Positions 1 to 8,236 of a DNA stretch of 45,378 nt are shown piece by piece. A program made the translations under genes and the position numbers. The DNA lies in NCBI RefSeq assembly GCF_004340465.1, contig NZ_SLVV01000014.1:1-45378 (forward strand), written 5' to 3'. The stretch's first letter is position 1, and each line of letters begins with the position of its first letter. This DNA comes from Mesobacillus foraminis. GTDB lineage: Bacteria > Bacillota > Bacilli > Bacillales > Cytobacillaceae. The notes beneath the pieces were generated by a model. The model had not been told where the DNA came from. It worked only from the letters and a program-made list of their open reading frames with translations, and ran no database searches.

Positions 1-177
1 TGTAGGCACTTAGATGCCCAGAGACATGGGAGGGTACGTCATCATAAGCTACGCAGAGATCCATTGTGCATCGCATAATTACTGATCACTACTTTACCAC
101 CTTTAACCAGTAGTGACCGCGCAGCGTATCCACCAACTGTAAGAGAATCACATATTTATTAATATCTGTTAGGGCGT

Positions 178-202
178 ATGTCAAAAAAATATTTTTTGAC
201 AT
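178..202. repeat. Near-perfect 25-bp AT-rich palindrome
   Basis: The arms are ATGTCAAAAAA and TTTTTTGACAT around a short AT centre. The 6-bp TGTCAA/TTGACA ends could act as an operator, and TTGACA is also a good -35 hexamer. No gene start lies within 500 bp downstream, so the target is unclear. Confidence 0.5.
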
Positions 203-207
203 CCCAC

Positions 208-225
208 CAACGGGTCAAACCGTTG
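208..225. repeat. Short hairpin CAACGG-N6-CCGTTG
   Basis: This perfect 6-bp inverted repeat lies 5 bp after the longer palindrome. It has no T-run on either side, so it is not a standard terminator. Together the two could form a regulatory or remnant mobile-element end, but nothing else supports this. Confidence 0.4.
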
Positions 226-612
226 ATATATCAATATTTATAGAGGGAGGGAAATTACTCCAATCAACTATTTAGGAATCTAACGTGAAATAGAACGCCA
301 TAATACCCAACTCAAAATGAAAATATAAGTTAGTGTTAGCAAGTATTAATCAGGGTGATCATAAAAGAAAAAAGGTTTTACTAAAAAGTTTAATGTCTAT
401 TAGTGGTTCTTGTGTATCTCTGAATTTGTAGTGACCGTCGGTAAATCGTTTAAGTTCGTGATGATAGGCTTAAATAAGATACACGTAACAATGGGTGGAA
501 ATTTGAACTTAAACTAACAGGTTAGGATTAATATGATACTTTTATGCTTTAATGTTTATAGAACTATCTAGTTAACATTTGAGAAGTGAGTTATATAAGA
601 AATTCTGTTAAG

Positions 613-637
613 TGCTGTTGATGCAGCATTTTTTTTG
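613..637 (+). terminator. Weak rho-independent terminator-like hairpin
   Basis: A 5-bp stem TGCTG/CAGCA with a 6-nt loop is followed by eight T residues. No intact gene lies upstream in the window, so it may end a transcript of a decayed gene. Confidence 0.45.
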
Positions 638-755
638 TGCCAGAATACTTGAATAAGATTAATGGTAAAATTGAGAAGGATGAATGACTTTAAAATAGAA
701 TGTAAACTGGTTTCTTACAATTATTAGGTATTAATATTAAGGAGGGAAGTACAAA

Positions 756-1466
756 ATGATGGACTTCGAAACAGTTATGCGGGAGCTTGAAGCCCTAGGA
801 AAGGAACGAACGAAAAAAATATACCTATCCAATGGTGCGCACGAACCGCTATTTGGCGTGGCTACAGGTGCTATGAAACCAATCGCAAAGAAAATAAAAA
901 TAAATCAACGTTTAGCTGAAGAGCTTTATGCTACAGGTAACTATGATGCGATGTATTTTGCAGGCATTATTGCAGACCCAAAAGCCATGACAGAGTCGGA
1001 TTTTGATCGCTGGATGGATGGAGCGTACTTTTATATGCTGTCCGATTATGTGGTAGCAGTAACATTATCGGAGTCAGATCTTGCACAAGACGTTGCCGAT
1101 AAATGGATCGCAAGCGGTGAGGAGCTGAGAATGTCAGCTGGCTGGAGTTGTTACTGCTGGCTTTTAGGGAATAGGGCAGACAATGAATTCTCTGAAGGCA
1201 AGATTTCCAATATGCTCGATATCGTGAAAAATGCTATTCATGATTCCCCGGAACGAACGAAATCTGCTATGAATAATTTTCTATATACGGTGGGGATTTC
1301 CTATTTACCACTAAATGAAAAGGCAATTGAGACCGCAATGGAAGTAGGTACAGTAGAAGTCAAACGGGACAAGAAAAAAAGCAGTTTCCTAAACGCTTAC
1401 GAAAGTATCCAAAAAGAAAAGGATAGAGGGAGGCTTGGTTTCAAACGAAAATATGTTAGATGTTAA
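756..1466 (+). CDS. DNA alkylation repair protein, AlkD-like HEAT-repeat family
   Basis: The 236-residue protein matches the DNA alkylation repair family (AlkD/AlkC-like glycosylases that excise N3/N7-alkylated purines using a HEAT-repeat solenoid). Family-typical segments include ADPKAMTESDFDRWM near 73-87, followed by SDYVVAVTL and GWSCYCWLLGNR near 128-139. The length is close to the usual 210-240. A strong GGAGGG site sits 9 nt before the ATG at 756; a second in-frame ATG at 759 is equally possible. It stands alone, with about 280 bp of low-coding DNA upstream and gene fragments downstream. The family assignment is from whole-sequence appearance; the catalytic Asp was not located with certainty. 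Confidence 0.85.
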   Translation: MMDFETVMRELEALGKERTKKIYLSNGAHEPLFGVATGAMKPIAKKIKINQRLAEELYATGNYDAMYFAGIIADPKAMTESDFDRWMDGAYFYMLSDYVVAVTLSESDLAQDVADKWIASGEELRMSAGWSCYCWLLGNRADNEFSEGKISNMLDIVKNAIHDSPERTKSAMNNFLYTVGISYLPLNEKAIETAMEVGTVEVKRDKKKSSFLNAYESIQKEKDRGRLGFKRKYVRC

Positions 1467-1502
1467 AACTTAGCTTCGCATAGGGGTGTGGATCCATGAA
1501 GG

Positions 1503-1586
1503 ATTGACGCTCTTTTTATTGAAATTGCTGAACTGACGGGCCGATTAGTTGAAGAACGGGAATTGGATAATATTCAACACCGTTGA
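1503..1586 (+). pseudogene. Coding fragment, unknown family
   Basis: A 27-codon stretch ending at TGA reads IDALFIEIAELTGRLVEER..., with a natural amphipathic helix composition but no start codon or ribosome binding site. It resembles the C-terminal tail of a larger protein, possibly a regulator. It is the first of three coding-like fragments between the AlkD-like gene and the GNAT gene, which suggests an old multi-gene deletion or decay zone. Confidence 0.35.
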
Positions 1587-1625
1587 CACCATGACACCAT
1601 AAGTTCAACATTCTAAATGAACAGT

Positions 1626-1694
1626 TCATTCCTGGCTGTCCTGTTCAATTGCTGCAAAACCAAGGGCTTCATTCTCGTCAAGAATTTCCGTAAC
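1626..1694 (-). pseudogene. Short C-terminal coding fragment, minus strand
   Basis: The minus strand reads VTEILDENEALGFAAIEQDSQ to a TGA stop. The composition is protein-like, and the reading is open only for about 22 codons. No family could be assigned. It lies between two plus-strand fragments, consistent with a scrambled region. Confidence 0.3.
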
Positions 1695-1736
1695 ATACTA
1701 TCTTTCATTCCTATTACACTCTATCACTAGGATTAC

Positions 1737-2005
1737 TTGGTTTCCTCTTCCCTTCCTTTGTTTTATAGGCATTTCGAGGGAGTAGAGAAACTTATATTAG
1801 ATGGTTATGATGACATTTTACAGAAGAAGACTTGGACTATATTCAGGAAAATTCAGCTGATAGAATCGGACAATTTACTCTTATTGAGTATAAGAAAAGT
1901 CATATGTAATTATGACTTCGCCTGGAACTTGAAAAATTAAAAATTCTTGGGGTTGAAGAATTGCCAGAGGATATAAGAAAATTTTTTTTGGAATTCTCAA
2001 GTTAG
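1737..2005 (+). pseudogene. Degenerate gene remnant with frameshift and in-frame stops
   Basis: One frame from 1737 reads about 25 plausible residues (FEGVEKLILDGYDD...). The coding pattern then continues in another frame from about 1814 as HFTEEDLDYIQENSADRIGQ and, after TAA and TGA codons at 1907 and 1913, as LELEKLKILGVEELPEDIRK to a TAG at 2003-2005. Both parts look like one small acidic protein that has lost its frame and gained stops. No good start site is present and no family was recognised. Confidence 0.45.
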
Positions 2006-2150
2006 TTTCTTGTTCTACAAACAGATACGATGCTTCAATATTGGGAGGATCGGTTTATTTGTTTCGTTAACTGGGTGGTTTCTCAATAAGAGGGTTAGTT
2101 TTTGATTTTGTTTATGTAGAACTTAATGCATATAGAAAGGAGGTTTATCA

Positions 2151-2594
2151 ATGGACATTCGGAATATCTCAGAAGATGATTATTATAAGGTAATTAACGT
2201 TTTGAATGATTGGTGGGGTGGGCGGCAGATGACACATTTGTTGCCCCGACTGTTTTTCGAACATTTCCAGTCAACAAGTTTCATAGTTGAAGGTAATGAT
2301 GTAATGGCTGCCTTTTTAATTGGATTTATATCACAAACACATCAAAATGTAGCCTATATACACTTTGTGGGGGTCAATCCAAAACATAGGAAGAACGGTT
2401 TAGCCAGAGAACTTTATAAAGTGTTTTTTACAGAGGTTCAAAGATTAGGTTGTCATACTGTTCGATGCATTACTTCTCCAGCCAATGAAGGTTCTATTTC
2501 ATTTCATCAATCAATGGGTTTTTCCATGTCCTTAAGGAAGGATTATGCAGGTTTAGGACAAGACCGTGTTCTATTCTCTAAAAATATTTCTTAA
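2151..2594 (+). CDS. GNAT family N-acetyltransferase
   Basis: The protein has 147 residues, the usual length for a single GNAT domain. The acetyl-CoA pyrophosphate-binding motif A is visible at about 75-91 as VGVNPKHRKNGLARELY (V-x-P-x-x-R-x-x-G-x-A pattern). The C-terminal SPANEGSISFHQSMGF matches the motif B region (N...A/S..FY...GF). An AAAGGAGG site precedes the ATG by about 7 nt. The substrate cannot be inferred. It is monocistronic, flanked by fragments upstream and 230 bp of open intergenic DNA downstream. Confidence 0.88.
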   Translation: MDIRNISEDDYYKVINVLNDWWGGRQMTHLLPRLFFEHFQSTSFIVEGNDVMAAFLIGFISQTHQNVAYIHFVGVNPKHRKNGLARELYKVFFTEVQRLGCHTVRCITSPANEGSISFHQSMGFSMSLRKDYAGLGQDRVLFSKNIS

Positions 2595-2824
2595 TAAATG
2601 GATTTAGCCAATGATCGTTATTCAACAGAAGGGTGTAATAGCTTAGAAGCTGCTGCATATGTCCGAATATTTTTTCTTCAAACTGAACGGCAGATTTGTT
2701 AAAGACTTGATTTCGTATTATTGACTAAAAGTGTTAAGATAAATTCGGAAAAGGACTTCTAACGAATAACTTACAGGCGGATTGACCAGATAACCATACA
2801 TAACGTCAAGGAGGCAAAAACAGA

Positions 2825-3208
2825 ATGAAAATCATTGTTACCAGTATATTTGTACAAGATCAAGAGAAGGCACTCAAATTTTATTCAGAAACCCTGGGCT
2901 TTGTAAAAAAGCATGACGTTCCCACAGGAGAATTCAGGTGGATTACTCTTGTTTCTCCCGAGAATCAAGGAGGTACCGAGCTTTTGTTGGAACCGAATAA
3001 CCATCCAGCGGCCAAGGAGTATCAAAAGAAAATCTATGCTGAAGGGATCCCGGCAACCATGTTCGGCGTTGAAGATGTACACAAAGAGTACGAAAGATTA
3101 TTGGAGCTAGGTGTAAAATTTACGATGGAGCCGACAAAAATGGGCGAATTAACACTAGCCGTCTTTGACGATACGTGCGGCAACCTTATTCAGATCATCC
3201 AGAACTAA
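2825..3208 (+). CDS. VOC family protein (glyoxalase/bleomycin resistance-like)
   Basis: The 127-residue protein has the two beta-alpha-beta-beta-beta modules of the vicinal oxygen chelate fold: VTSIFVQDQEKALKFYSETLG at the N terminus, and the second module from about 72 with the ending DDTCGNLIQI (GN typical before the last metal-ligand strand). The first metal-ligand position normally held by His is Thr/Ser here, so this may be one of the non-glyoxalase members. AAGGAGG lies about 9 nt upstream of the ATG. A strong terminator follows within 90 bp. Confidence 0.85.
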   Translation: MKIIVTSIFVQDQEKALKFYSETLGFVKKHDVPTGEFRWITLVSPENQGGTELLLEPNNHPAAKEYQKKIYAEGIPATMFGVEDVHKEYERLLELGVKFTMEPTKMGELTLAVFDDTCGNLIQIIQN

Positions 3209-3294
3209 CTTTGTGGGTAAATAGTAGCCTTAGAGCCTAATGTGATTGTTTTGTTTTAAGCTCGTTGGTAGTTTAAATAAGCAACTTTATGATA

Positions 3295-3334
3295 AACCCT
3301 GTCCTCTTTTTTAGGACAGGGTTATAATTTTTTT
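3295..3334 (+). terminator. Rho-independent terminator of the VOC gene
   Basis: An 11-bp stem AACCCTGTCCT/AGGACAGGGTT with a 7-nt T-rich loop is followed by ATAATTTTTTT. It separates the VOC gene from the converging ATPase gene, and may also stop minus-strand transcription less efficiently. Confidence 0.85.
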
Positions 3335-3338
3335 CTTC

Positions 3339-4085
3339 TCACTCATTTAACAAATGATGCACCATCCGTTTATGGTCATCAAAGAACTGTTTCATCATGC
3401 GGTAATGATTTGTTTCTTCGAGCTTCCTTTTGTGTATACCATCTTCGGTAAATTCGTAGATGTCTGCCTCGGGGTAAGCCATGACGATCGGTGAATGGGT
3501 TGCAATGATGAGCTGCGAGTTTTCGGACACTAAATCATGGATCCTTGTTAGCAGGGACATTTGCCGTAATGGGGAGAGGGCTGCTTCTGGTTCATCCAGT
3601 ATGTAGATTCCGTTTCCGCGAAATCGGTGAATGAAGGTGGAGAAGAAGGCTTCGCCATGGGATTGTTCATGAAGGGATAATCCTCCGAATGAATCTACTA
3701 TTTTTGGTCCGAACCCTTCCCGGTCCATTTCTTCAATATTGGAAGCAACATTATAAAAGCTTTCGGCACGCAGGAAAAAACCATCTTCCGGCTTAAAAAC
3801 TCCTTTGCTTACTTGAATAAAATCAGCCAGCGCAGAATGGGAATCATACGTCGAAAAGTTGAAATTCATCGAACCGCCTTCTGGATTAAACCCTAAAGCA
3901 ACGGCCACTGCCTCCAGTAAGGTGGATTTCCCCATCCCATTTTCGCCAATTAGAAACGTAACTTTTGGATGAAAGGTCAGCTGTTCCATTGTCTTCAAAC
4001 TGGGGAGATTAAAAGGATAAAGAGTAAATGAAGGAACATCATCTCTTTTTAACGTGACACTTCTAATATAGTGGGATGTCAGCAT
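3339..4085 (-). CDS. AAA/ABC-type ATPase (predicted ATP-binding protein)
   Basis: The 248-residue soluble ATPase has Walker A GENGMGKST at 47-55, a degenerate signature GLSLHEQSHGE near 135-145, Walker B YILDEPE at 161-167 and an H-loop histidine in ATHSPI at 195-200. The compact architecture, without a long coiled coil or transmembrane segment, matches the widespread stand-alone ATPases related to the SMC/ABC clade (COG3910-type). The role is unknown; some relatives belong to phage-defence or DNA-repair sets, but no partner nuclease is adjacent here. The start is the ATG at 4085, with a weak AAAGG about 13 nt upstream. It is divergent from the radical SAM gene across about 200 bp. Confidence 0.85.
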   Translation of the reverse strand: MLTSHYIRSVTLKRDDVPSFTLYPFNLPSLKTMEQLTFHPKVTFLIGENGMGKSTLLEAVAVALGFNPEGGSMNFNFSTYDSHSALADFIQVSKGVFKPEDGFFLRAESFYNVASNIEEMDREGFGPKIVDSFGGLSLHEQSHGEAFFSTFIHRFRGNGIYILDEPEAALSPLRQMSLLTRIHDLVSENSQLIIATHSPIVMAYPEADIYEFTEDGIHKRKLEETNHYRMMKQFFDDHKRMVHHLLNE

Positions 4086-4292
4086 CGTTCAATCAACTGC
4101 CTTTTTCTTTTGATATTTTGATTTTACCATTTGCGGCAACCATCTGGGTATGGATCCTGGCAGGATTTTTCCACTTATATCCTTAAGGAAAGTACTATTC
4201 ATATAAAATCCTTTATGGAATATTTTACATAAACAAAGGCCAATTTCCAGGATTATAATAGAGTTTATGATGAACAGTTGGGTGGGAAAAGC

Positions 4293-5114
4293 ATGGCCAT
4301 ACAGATAAACGACATCATTTCAAAAGGCATCCTAACCCCGGGAAGAGGGCTCCTTGAAGGGTATTCTCATTCGCTGAACCCCTACGCGGGCTGCGCTTTT
4401 GGCCGCAGCTACTGCTATGTCAGACAGCTTCCGGTTGGGCTTTTCTGTGAAGAAGAATGGGGAACCTGGGTAGATGTAAAATCAAACGCAGCCCAGCTTC
4501 TTGAAAAAGAACTAGTAAAAGCAAGGAAAAAGGGGAAGGTGACCATCTTTATGTCATCGGCGACCGATCCTTATCAGCCTGTCGAGGCAAAAGTGGGTCT
4601 TACCCGAAGCCTGCTTGAAGTAATGCTCGCAAACCAGCCGGATTTCCTGTTTGTTCAGACGCGCTCGCCTCTGGTCAAGCGGGATCTTGATTTATTTAAA
4701 AGATTTGGAGACAAAATTCGAATCTCGATGACGATTGAAACGGATAAGGAAGAAGTCCGAAAAGCCTTTTCAACGTCAGCGCCTCCCATTCAGGCAAGAA
4801 TGAAGACACTTCGGGAAATCACCGAGGCAGGAGTTCCTACCCAGGCGACCATCTCACCGCTTCTGCCGTGTTCAAGAGATTTCCCTGAAAAATTGAAAGG
4901 CATTGCCAGCCGGGTGACACTGGATGACTTTTGGATGGGGGATGGAAGCGGAGGAAAGCGTACTGGAAAACTAGGTGTACGAAGGATTTACGAGGAATTG
5001 GGGCTGGATAAATGGTACAATCCCGACGCCCATAAAATTGTCCTGAAAATGCTTAGAGAAGAAATCCCGGATGCCGAGCTCCTGGTTTCGCAGAAGGGGT
5101 TTGATCCTTATTAA
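4293..5114 (+). CDS. Radical SAM protein, SplB-like/Rv2578c family, with an altered cluster motif
   Basis: The 273-residue protein has the SPL-like radical SAM layout: NPYAGCAFGRSYCYVRQLP at about 29-47, then a TIM-barrel half with SSATDPYQPVE and later SQKGFDPY. The family cluster motif is C-x3-C-x2-C; here the residues are C34, R38 and C41, so the central cysteine is arginine (codon CGC at 4404-4406, one transition from TGC). Without it the 4Fe-4S cluster that cleaves S-adenosylmethionine should not assemble normally. The rest of the gene is intact and well conserved, so the change is recent or an error. I chose the ATG at 4293 with GGGTGGG upstream over a TTG at 4278. Confidence 0.8.
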   Translation: MAIQINDIISKGILTPGRGLLEGYSHSLNPYAGCAFGRSYCYVRQLPVGLFCEEEWGTWVDVKSNAAQLLEKELVKARKKGKVTIFMSSATDPYQPVEAKVGLTRSLLEVMLANQPDFLFVQTRSPLVKRDLDLFKRFGDKIRISMTIETDKEEVRKAFSTSAPPIQARMKTLREITEAGVPTQATISPLLPCSRDFPEKLKGIASRVTLDDFWMGDGSGGKRTGKLGVRRIYEELGLDKWYNPDAHKIVLKMLREEIPDAELLVSQKGFDPY

Positions 5115-5126
5115 CAATAGCTGACT

Positions 5127-5163
5127 GGAGCCACCATTACGGATGGCTCCATTTGTTTTTTTT
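5127..5163 (+). terminator. Terminator of the radical SAM gene
   Basis: The stem GGAGCCA/TGGCTCC with a 10-nt loop is followed by ATTTGTTTTTTTT. It starts 12 nt after the stop codon. Confidence 0.85.
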
Positions 5164-5464
5164 ATAGTAGTTCTTTCAAATACCTCCTTTTTAGGGATAG
5201 ACCACGTCTAAAAACAGGAATATTCAAAGAGAAAAAAATGACCTATTCTATAGATAATCTTTCTGATGAGGGGGAGGTATCGTTCAACCTGCTCTTGGAG
5301 TAATGGGGGTGATGTTGTAAAGTAGGTGCCTTAAATTGTAACCGTTTACAAGTTAACGTCATTTTCTTCTACGTCAATTACATAATGAGCTTCATGAACT
5401 TCAATGTGCTGCATGTCTATACTCTGATGGATTTCTGAATGAAAAAATGAGGAGGCAGATCGAA
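5164..5464. other. Promoter and leader region of the monooxygenase operon
   Basis: No coding sequence was recognised. The region holds a perfect cre match at 5337-5350 and the GAGGAGG ribosome binding site (5449-5455) for the ATG at 5465. A -35/-10 pair could not be placed with confidence. The minus-strand frame covering part of it is a shadow of the monooxygenase gene. Confidence 0.5.
5337..5350. promoter_or_regulatory. cre site (CcpA operator), perfect consensus match
   Basis: TGTAACCGTTTACA fits the consensus TGWAANCGNTNWCA at all 14 positions and is almost fully palindromic. It lies 115 bp upstream of the monooxygenase start, a place where CcpA could repress transcription when glucose is available. 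This agrees with a catabolic role for the operon. Confidence 0.7.
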
Positions 5465-7123
5465 ATGGCACAAACTCAAAACCCGGATACTGTAAAAACT
5501 GTGGATGCGGTGATTGTTGGAGCTGGCTTTTCAGGATAGTACATGCTCTATCGCTTGCGAGAAGCCGGATTTTCCACCTGTGTGTTCGAAACGGGGGACA
5601 ATGTTGGGGGCACATGGTATTGGAACCGTTACCCCGGGGCCAGATGCGATGTTGAGAGCATCTATTACAATTACACTTTTTCTGAGGAGCTTCTGAAGGA
5701 ATGGACATGGTCTGCCAAATACGCGGAGCAGCCGGAAATTTTAAGCTATATAAATTTTGTTGCGGACAAATTCGATTTGCGTAAGGATATTCAGTTTAAG
5801 GCAAGAGTGGATTCCGCGCAATTTGATGAAGAAGGGAACAGATGGACCATCCAATTGAACAATGGACAGATTGTGTCGGCTAGGTATTTTATTACTGGCG
5901 TGGGCTGTTTGTCCGCTTCAAACGTGCCTAAATTCAAGGGCCTCGAAAGCTTTCAAGGAGAATGGTATCACACTGGTCGCTGGCCTCACGAGAAAGTGGA
6001 TTTTAGTGGCAAACGGGTTGGTATCATTGGAACCGGGTCGAGCGGTATCCAGTCGATTCCGGCCATTGCCAAAGAAGCAGAACAGCTTCTTGTATTTCAG
6101 CGCACTCCTCAGTACAGCATTCCCGCCAGAAATGTACTCAATGATCCAGACTATATACAGCAAATAAGAGAAAATTACGAGGAAATCAAGAAGAACATGC
6201 GCAAGTCCCTTACAGGCATCCCGATGGAGCCGCGAAATCGGTCTGCACTTGACGATACACCGGAAGAAAGGCGGCAGCTGTTTGAAGCAGCATGGGAGCA
6301 AGGCGGACTTCTTTCTTTGTCATATGCCTATAATGATTTAGCCATCAAACCGGAAGCGAACGAGACCGTGGCCGAATTTATCCGGTCGAAAATACGGAGA
6401 ATTGTCAAAAATCCGGAGGTGGCAGAGAAACTGCTCCCAAGCTACTTTTATGGCACAAAACGTCCTATTATTGATACAGATTACTTTGAAACCTACAACA
6501 GGGATAATGTCACGCTCGTTGATGTGAAATCAGCTCCAATCCAGGAGATTATACCAGCAGGTCTGCGGACGGCCGATGCCGAATATGAACTGGACATAAT
6601 TGTATTCGCGACGGGATTTGATGCCATGACTGGACCGCTGTTTAAAATGGATATTCGCGGCAGGGAAGGAGTGTCGCTGAAGGAAAAGTGGGCAGAGGGA
6701 GAACAAACGCGGACTTACCTTGGAATTTCAACCGCCGGCTTCCCGAACATGTTCATGCTGACAGGCCCTGAGAGTCCATCGGTGCTCAGCAATATGATGG
6801 TTTCGATTGAACAGCATGTGGAATGGGTTTCCGACTGCATTAACTACATGCGAGACCATCATAAGGGCGTCATCGAAGCAAACGTCGAGGCAGAGAATGC
6901 CTGGACGAAGCATTGCAGAGAGGTGGCGGAACCGACTCTGTATGTGAAGACCGATTCCTGGTATATGGGAGCAAATATTGAAGGAAAGGCCCGTGGGTTC
7001 CAGATCTACCTGGGCGGAGTTGGCCCATACCGGCAAATCTGCGATGACGTGGCAGAAAAAGGCTATGAAGGATTCACCTTGCAGGCATCGGAGGAAAGCG
7101 TTGTAAACGAATTAATCCAATAG
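5465..7123 (+). pseudogene. Flavin-containing Baeyer-Villiger monooxygenase interrupted by an amber codon
   Basis: Read through one stop, this is a 552-codon class I Baeyer-Villiger monooxygenase of phenylacetone/cyclohexanone monooxygenase type, which inserts oxygen into ketones using FAD and NADPH. The start ATG at 5465 follows GAGGAGG. Residues 19-24 are the FAD motif GAGFSG, and codon 25, normally Leu, is TAG at 5537-5539. Downstream are GGTWYWNRYPG, the BVMO fingerprint FQGEWYHTGRWP at about 163-174, and the NADPH motif GTGSSG at about 189-194. One T-to-A change (TTG to TAG) explains the stop. An ATG lies just after it (5543), but it lacks a ribosome binding site and would drop the FAD motif. 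Everything after codon 25 is intact. Confidence 0.85.
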
Positions 7124-7157
7124 GCTTTATTTTAAAAACAAATTAGGGGGAAAAAAG

Positions 7158-8102
7158 ATGGCGCTAGATCCACAGGCAAAATTCATTTTGGACCAAATGG
7201 AAGCAATGGGAGGGCCGGCGATGCATACTCTCTCGCCGGAGGAAGCAAGACTTACGACCGATTTCAGTGCACTGGCGGGTGAGCCGGAGGCAGTGGCGAA
7301 GGTGGAAGACAGAAAGATTCCCGGCCCAGCAGGAGAAATTCCGGTCCGTATTTATACTCCGGAAGGCGAAGGCCCGTTCCCTGTGTTGGTTTATTATCAC
7401 GGCGGCGGCTGGTTGATCGGAAACCTGGAGACCGTAGATGTACCTTGCCGGATGCTGGCTAACCAGGCCAACTGTGTGGTGGTTTCGGTCGACTACAGGC
7501 TGGCACCGGAGCATAAGTTCCCGGCGGCCACAGATGATTCTTATGCAGCGGCCAAATGGGTGGCGGAAAATGCAGCTTCCATCCAGGCAGACCCAACGAG
7601 AATTGCTGTTGGCGGAGACAGTGCCGGCGGAAATCTTGCTGCGGTCGTGGCCTTGATGGCCAGGGACAAAGGGGAAATCTCCTTAGCCTATCAAATGCTG
7701 ATTTATCCGGTAACCAACCATTCTTATGCAACGGAATCCTATACGGAAAATGCGGAGGGCTACCTGTTGACGAAAGACAGTATGATCTGGTTCTGGAATC
7801 ATTATCTCAGAAATGAAGAGGACGGCAAAAACCCTTATGCCTCTCCGCTGCTGGCAAGCGACCTCAGAGGCCTGCCGCCGGCACTTGTACTTACAGGAGA
7901 GTTCGATCCGCTCCGGGATGAAGGAGAAGCCTATGCAGAAAAACTGAAAGAAGCAGGAGTCCCTGTAGAGGCTAATCGATATGACGGCATGATTCACGGC
8001 TTTTTCTGGATGCCAGGAGTTCTTGAGCAGGGCAGAAAATCAATCGAACAGGCATCCGCTGCTTTGAAACAGGCTTTTCAGGGCAGTGTAGCTTCTAAAT
8101 AA
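7158..8102 (+). CDS. Alpha/beta hydrolase, hormone-sensitive-lipase family esterase
   Basis: The 314-residue esterase has HGGG at 81-84 (oxyanion hole), the nucleophile elbow GDSAG at 153-157 with Ser155, Asp250 in GEFDPLRDE and His280 in MIHGF, completing the catalytic triad. It lies 34 nt after the monooxygenase stop, with AGGGGG before the ATG, and a terminator follows, so the two form an operon. The usual logic of such pairs is that the monooxygenase turns a ketone into an ester or lactone and the esterase hydrolyses it. With the monooxygenase broken, the esterase may act alone, or suffer polarity. The natural substrate is unknown. Confidence 0.9.
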   Translation: MALDPQAKFILDQMEAMGGPAMHTLSPEEARLTTDFSALAGEPEAVAKVEDRKIPGPAGEIPVRIYTPEGEGPFPVLVYYHGGGWLIGNLETVDVPCRMLANQANCVVVSVDYRLAPEHKFPAATDDSYAAAKWVAENAASIQADPTRIAVGGDSAGGNLAAVVALMARDKGEISLAYQMLIYPVTNHSYATESYTENAEGYLLTKDSMIWFWNHYLRNEEDGKNPYASPLLASDLRGLPPALVLTGEFDPLRDEGEAYAEKLKEAGVPVEANRYDGMIHGFFWMPGVLEQGRKSIEQASAALKQAFQGSVASK

Positions 8103-8112
8103 TCCGAAAAAA

Positions 8113-8149
8113 GGGCACTTCCGTTTGATGGAAGTGTCCTTTGTTTTTT
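8113..8149 (+). terminator. Terminator of the monooxygenase-esterase operon
   Basis: A 10-bp stem GGGCACTTCC/GGAAGTGTCC with one G-T pair and a 7-nt loop is followed by TTTGTTTTTT. Confidence 0.88.
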
Positions 8150-8156
8150 GGCTGAG

Positions 8157-8170
8157 TGTAACCGCTTTAT
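8157..8170. promoter_or_regulatory. Near-match cre site ahead of the DapA-family gene
   Basis: TGTAACCGCTTTAT matches the cre consensus at 12 of 14 positions, and its first half is identical to the perfect site at 5337. It lies about 67 bp upstream of the next start codon. A second CcpA-controlled unit is plausible but not certain. Confidence 0.35.
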
Positions 8171-8236
8171 ATTTTCATGCCAATTATAGTAACATGAATA
8201 GTATAGCTGGTGCTGGTAAAATAAGGAGGGGTAAAC

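Larger units (their letters stand above)
1..755. other. Leading region without a convincing gene
   Basis: No open frame here has both a ribosome binding site and a recognisable product. The minus strand between about 40 and 160 reads for about 38 codons (ICDSLTVGGYAARSLLVKGG...) before a stop, which looks protein-like but has no start and no recognised family. The stretch holds two inverted repeats (178-202 and 208-225) and a weak terminator-like hairpin (613-636). AT content is high throughout. Confidence 0.6.

Noticed and set aside
4278-4292. TTG start for the radical SAM gene
   Set aside because: It lies upstream of the GGGTGGG site that is properly spaced for the ATG at 4293.
5537-5539. 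Programmed readthrough (pyrrolysine or selenocysteine-like) in the monooxygenase
   Set aside because: The codon is TAG within a Rossmann turn where Leu is expected; no insertion element or special tRNA is visible, and the family has no such residue. A point mutation or error is simpler.
5346-5708. 120-residue minus-strand frame at the monooxygenase start
   Set aside because: Mostly antisense to the conserved FAD-binding region; composition is unlike a real protein.
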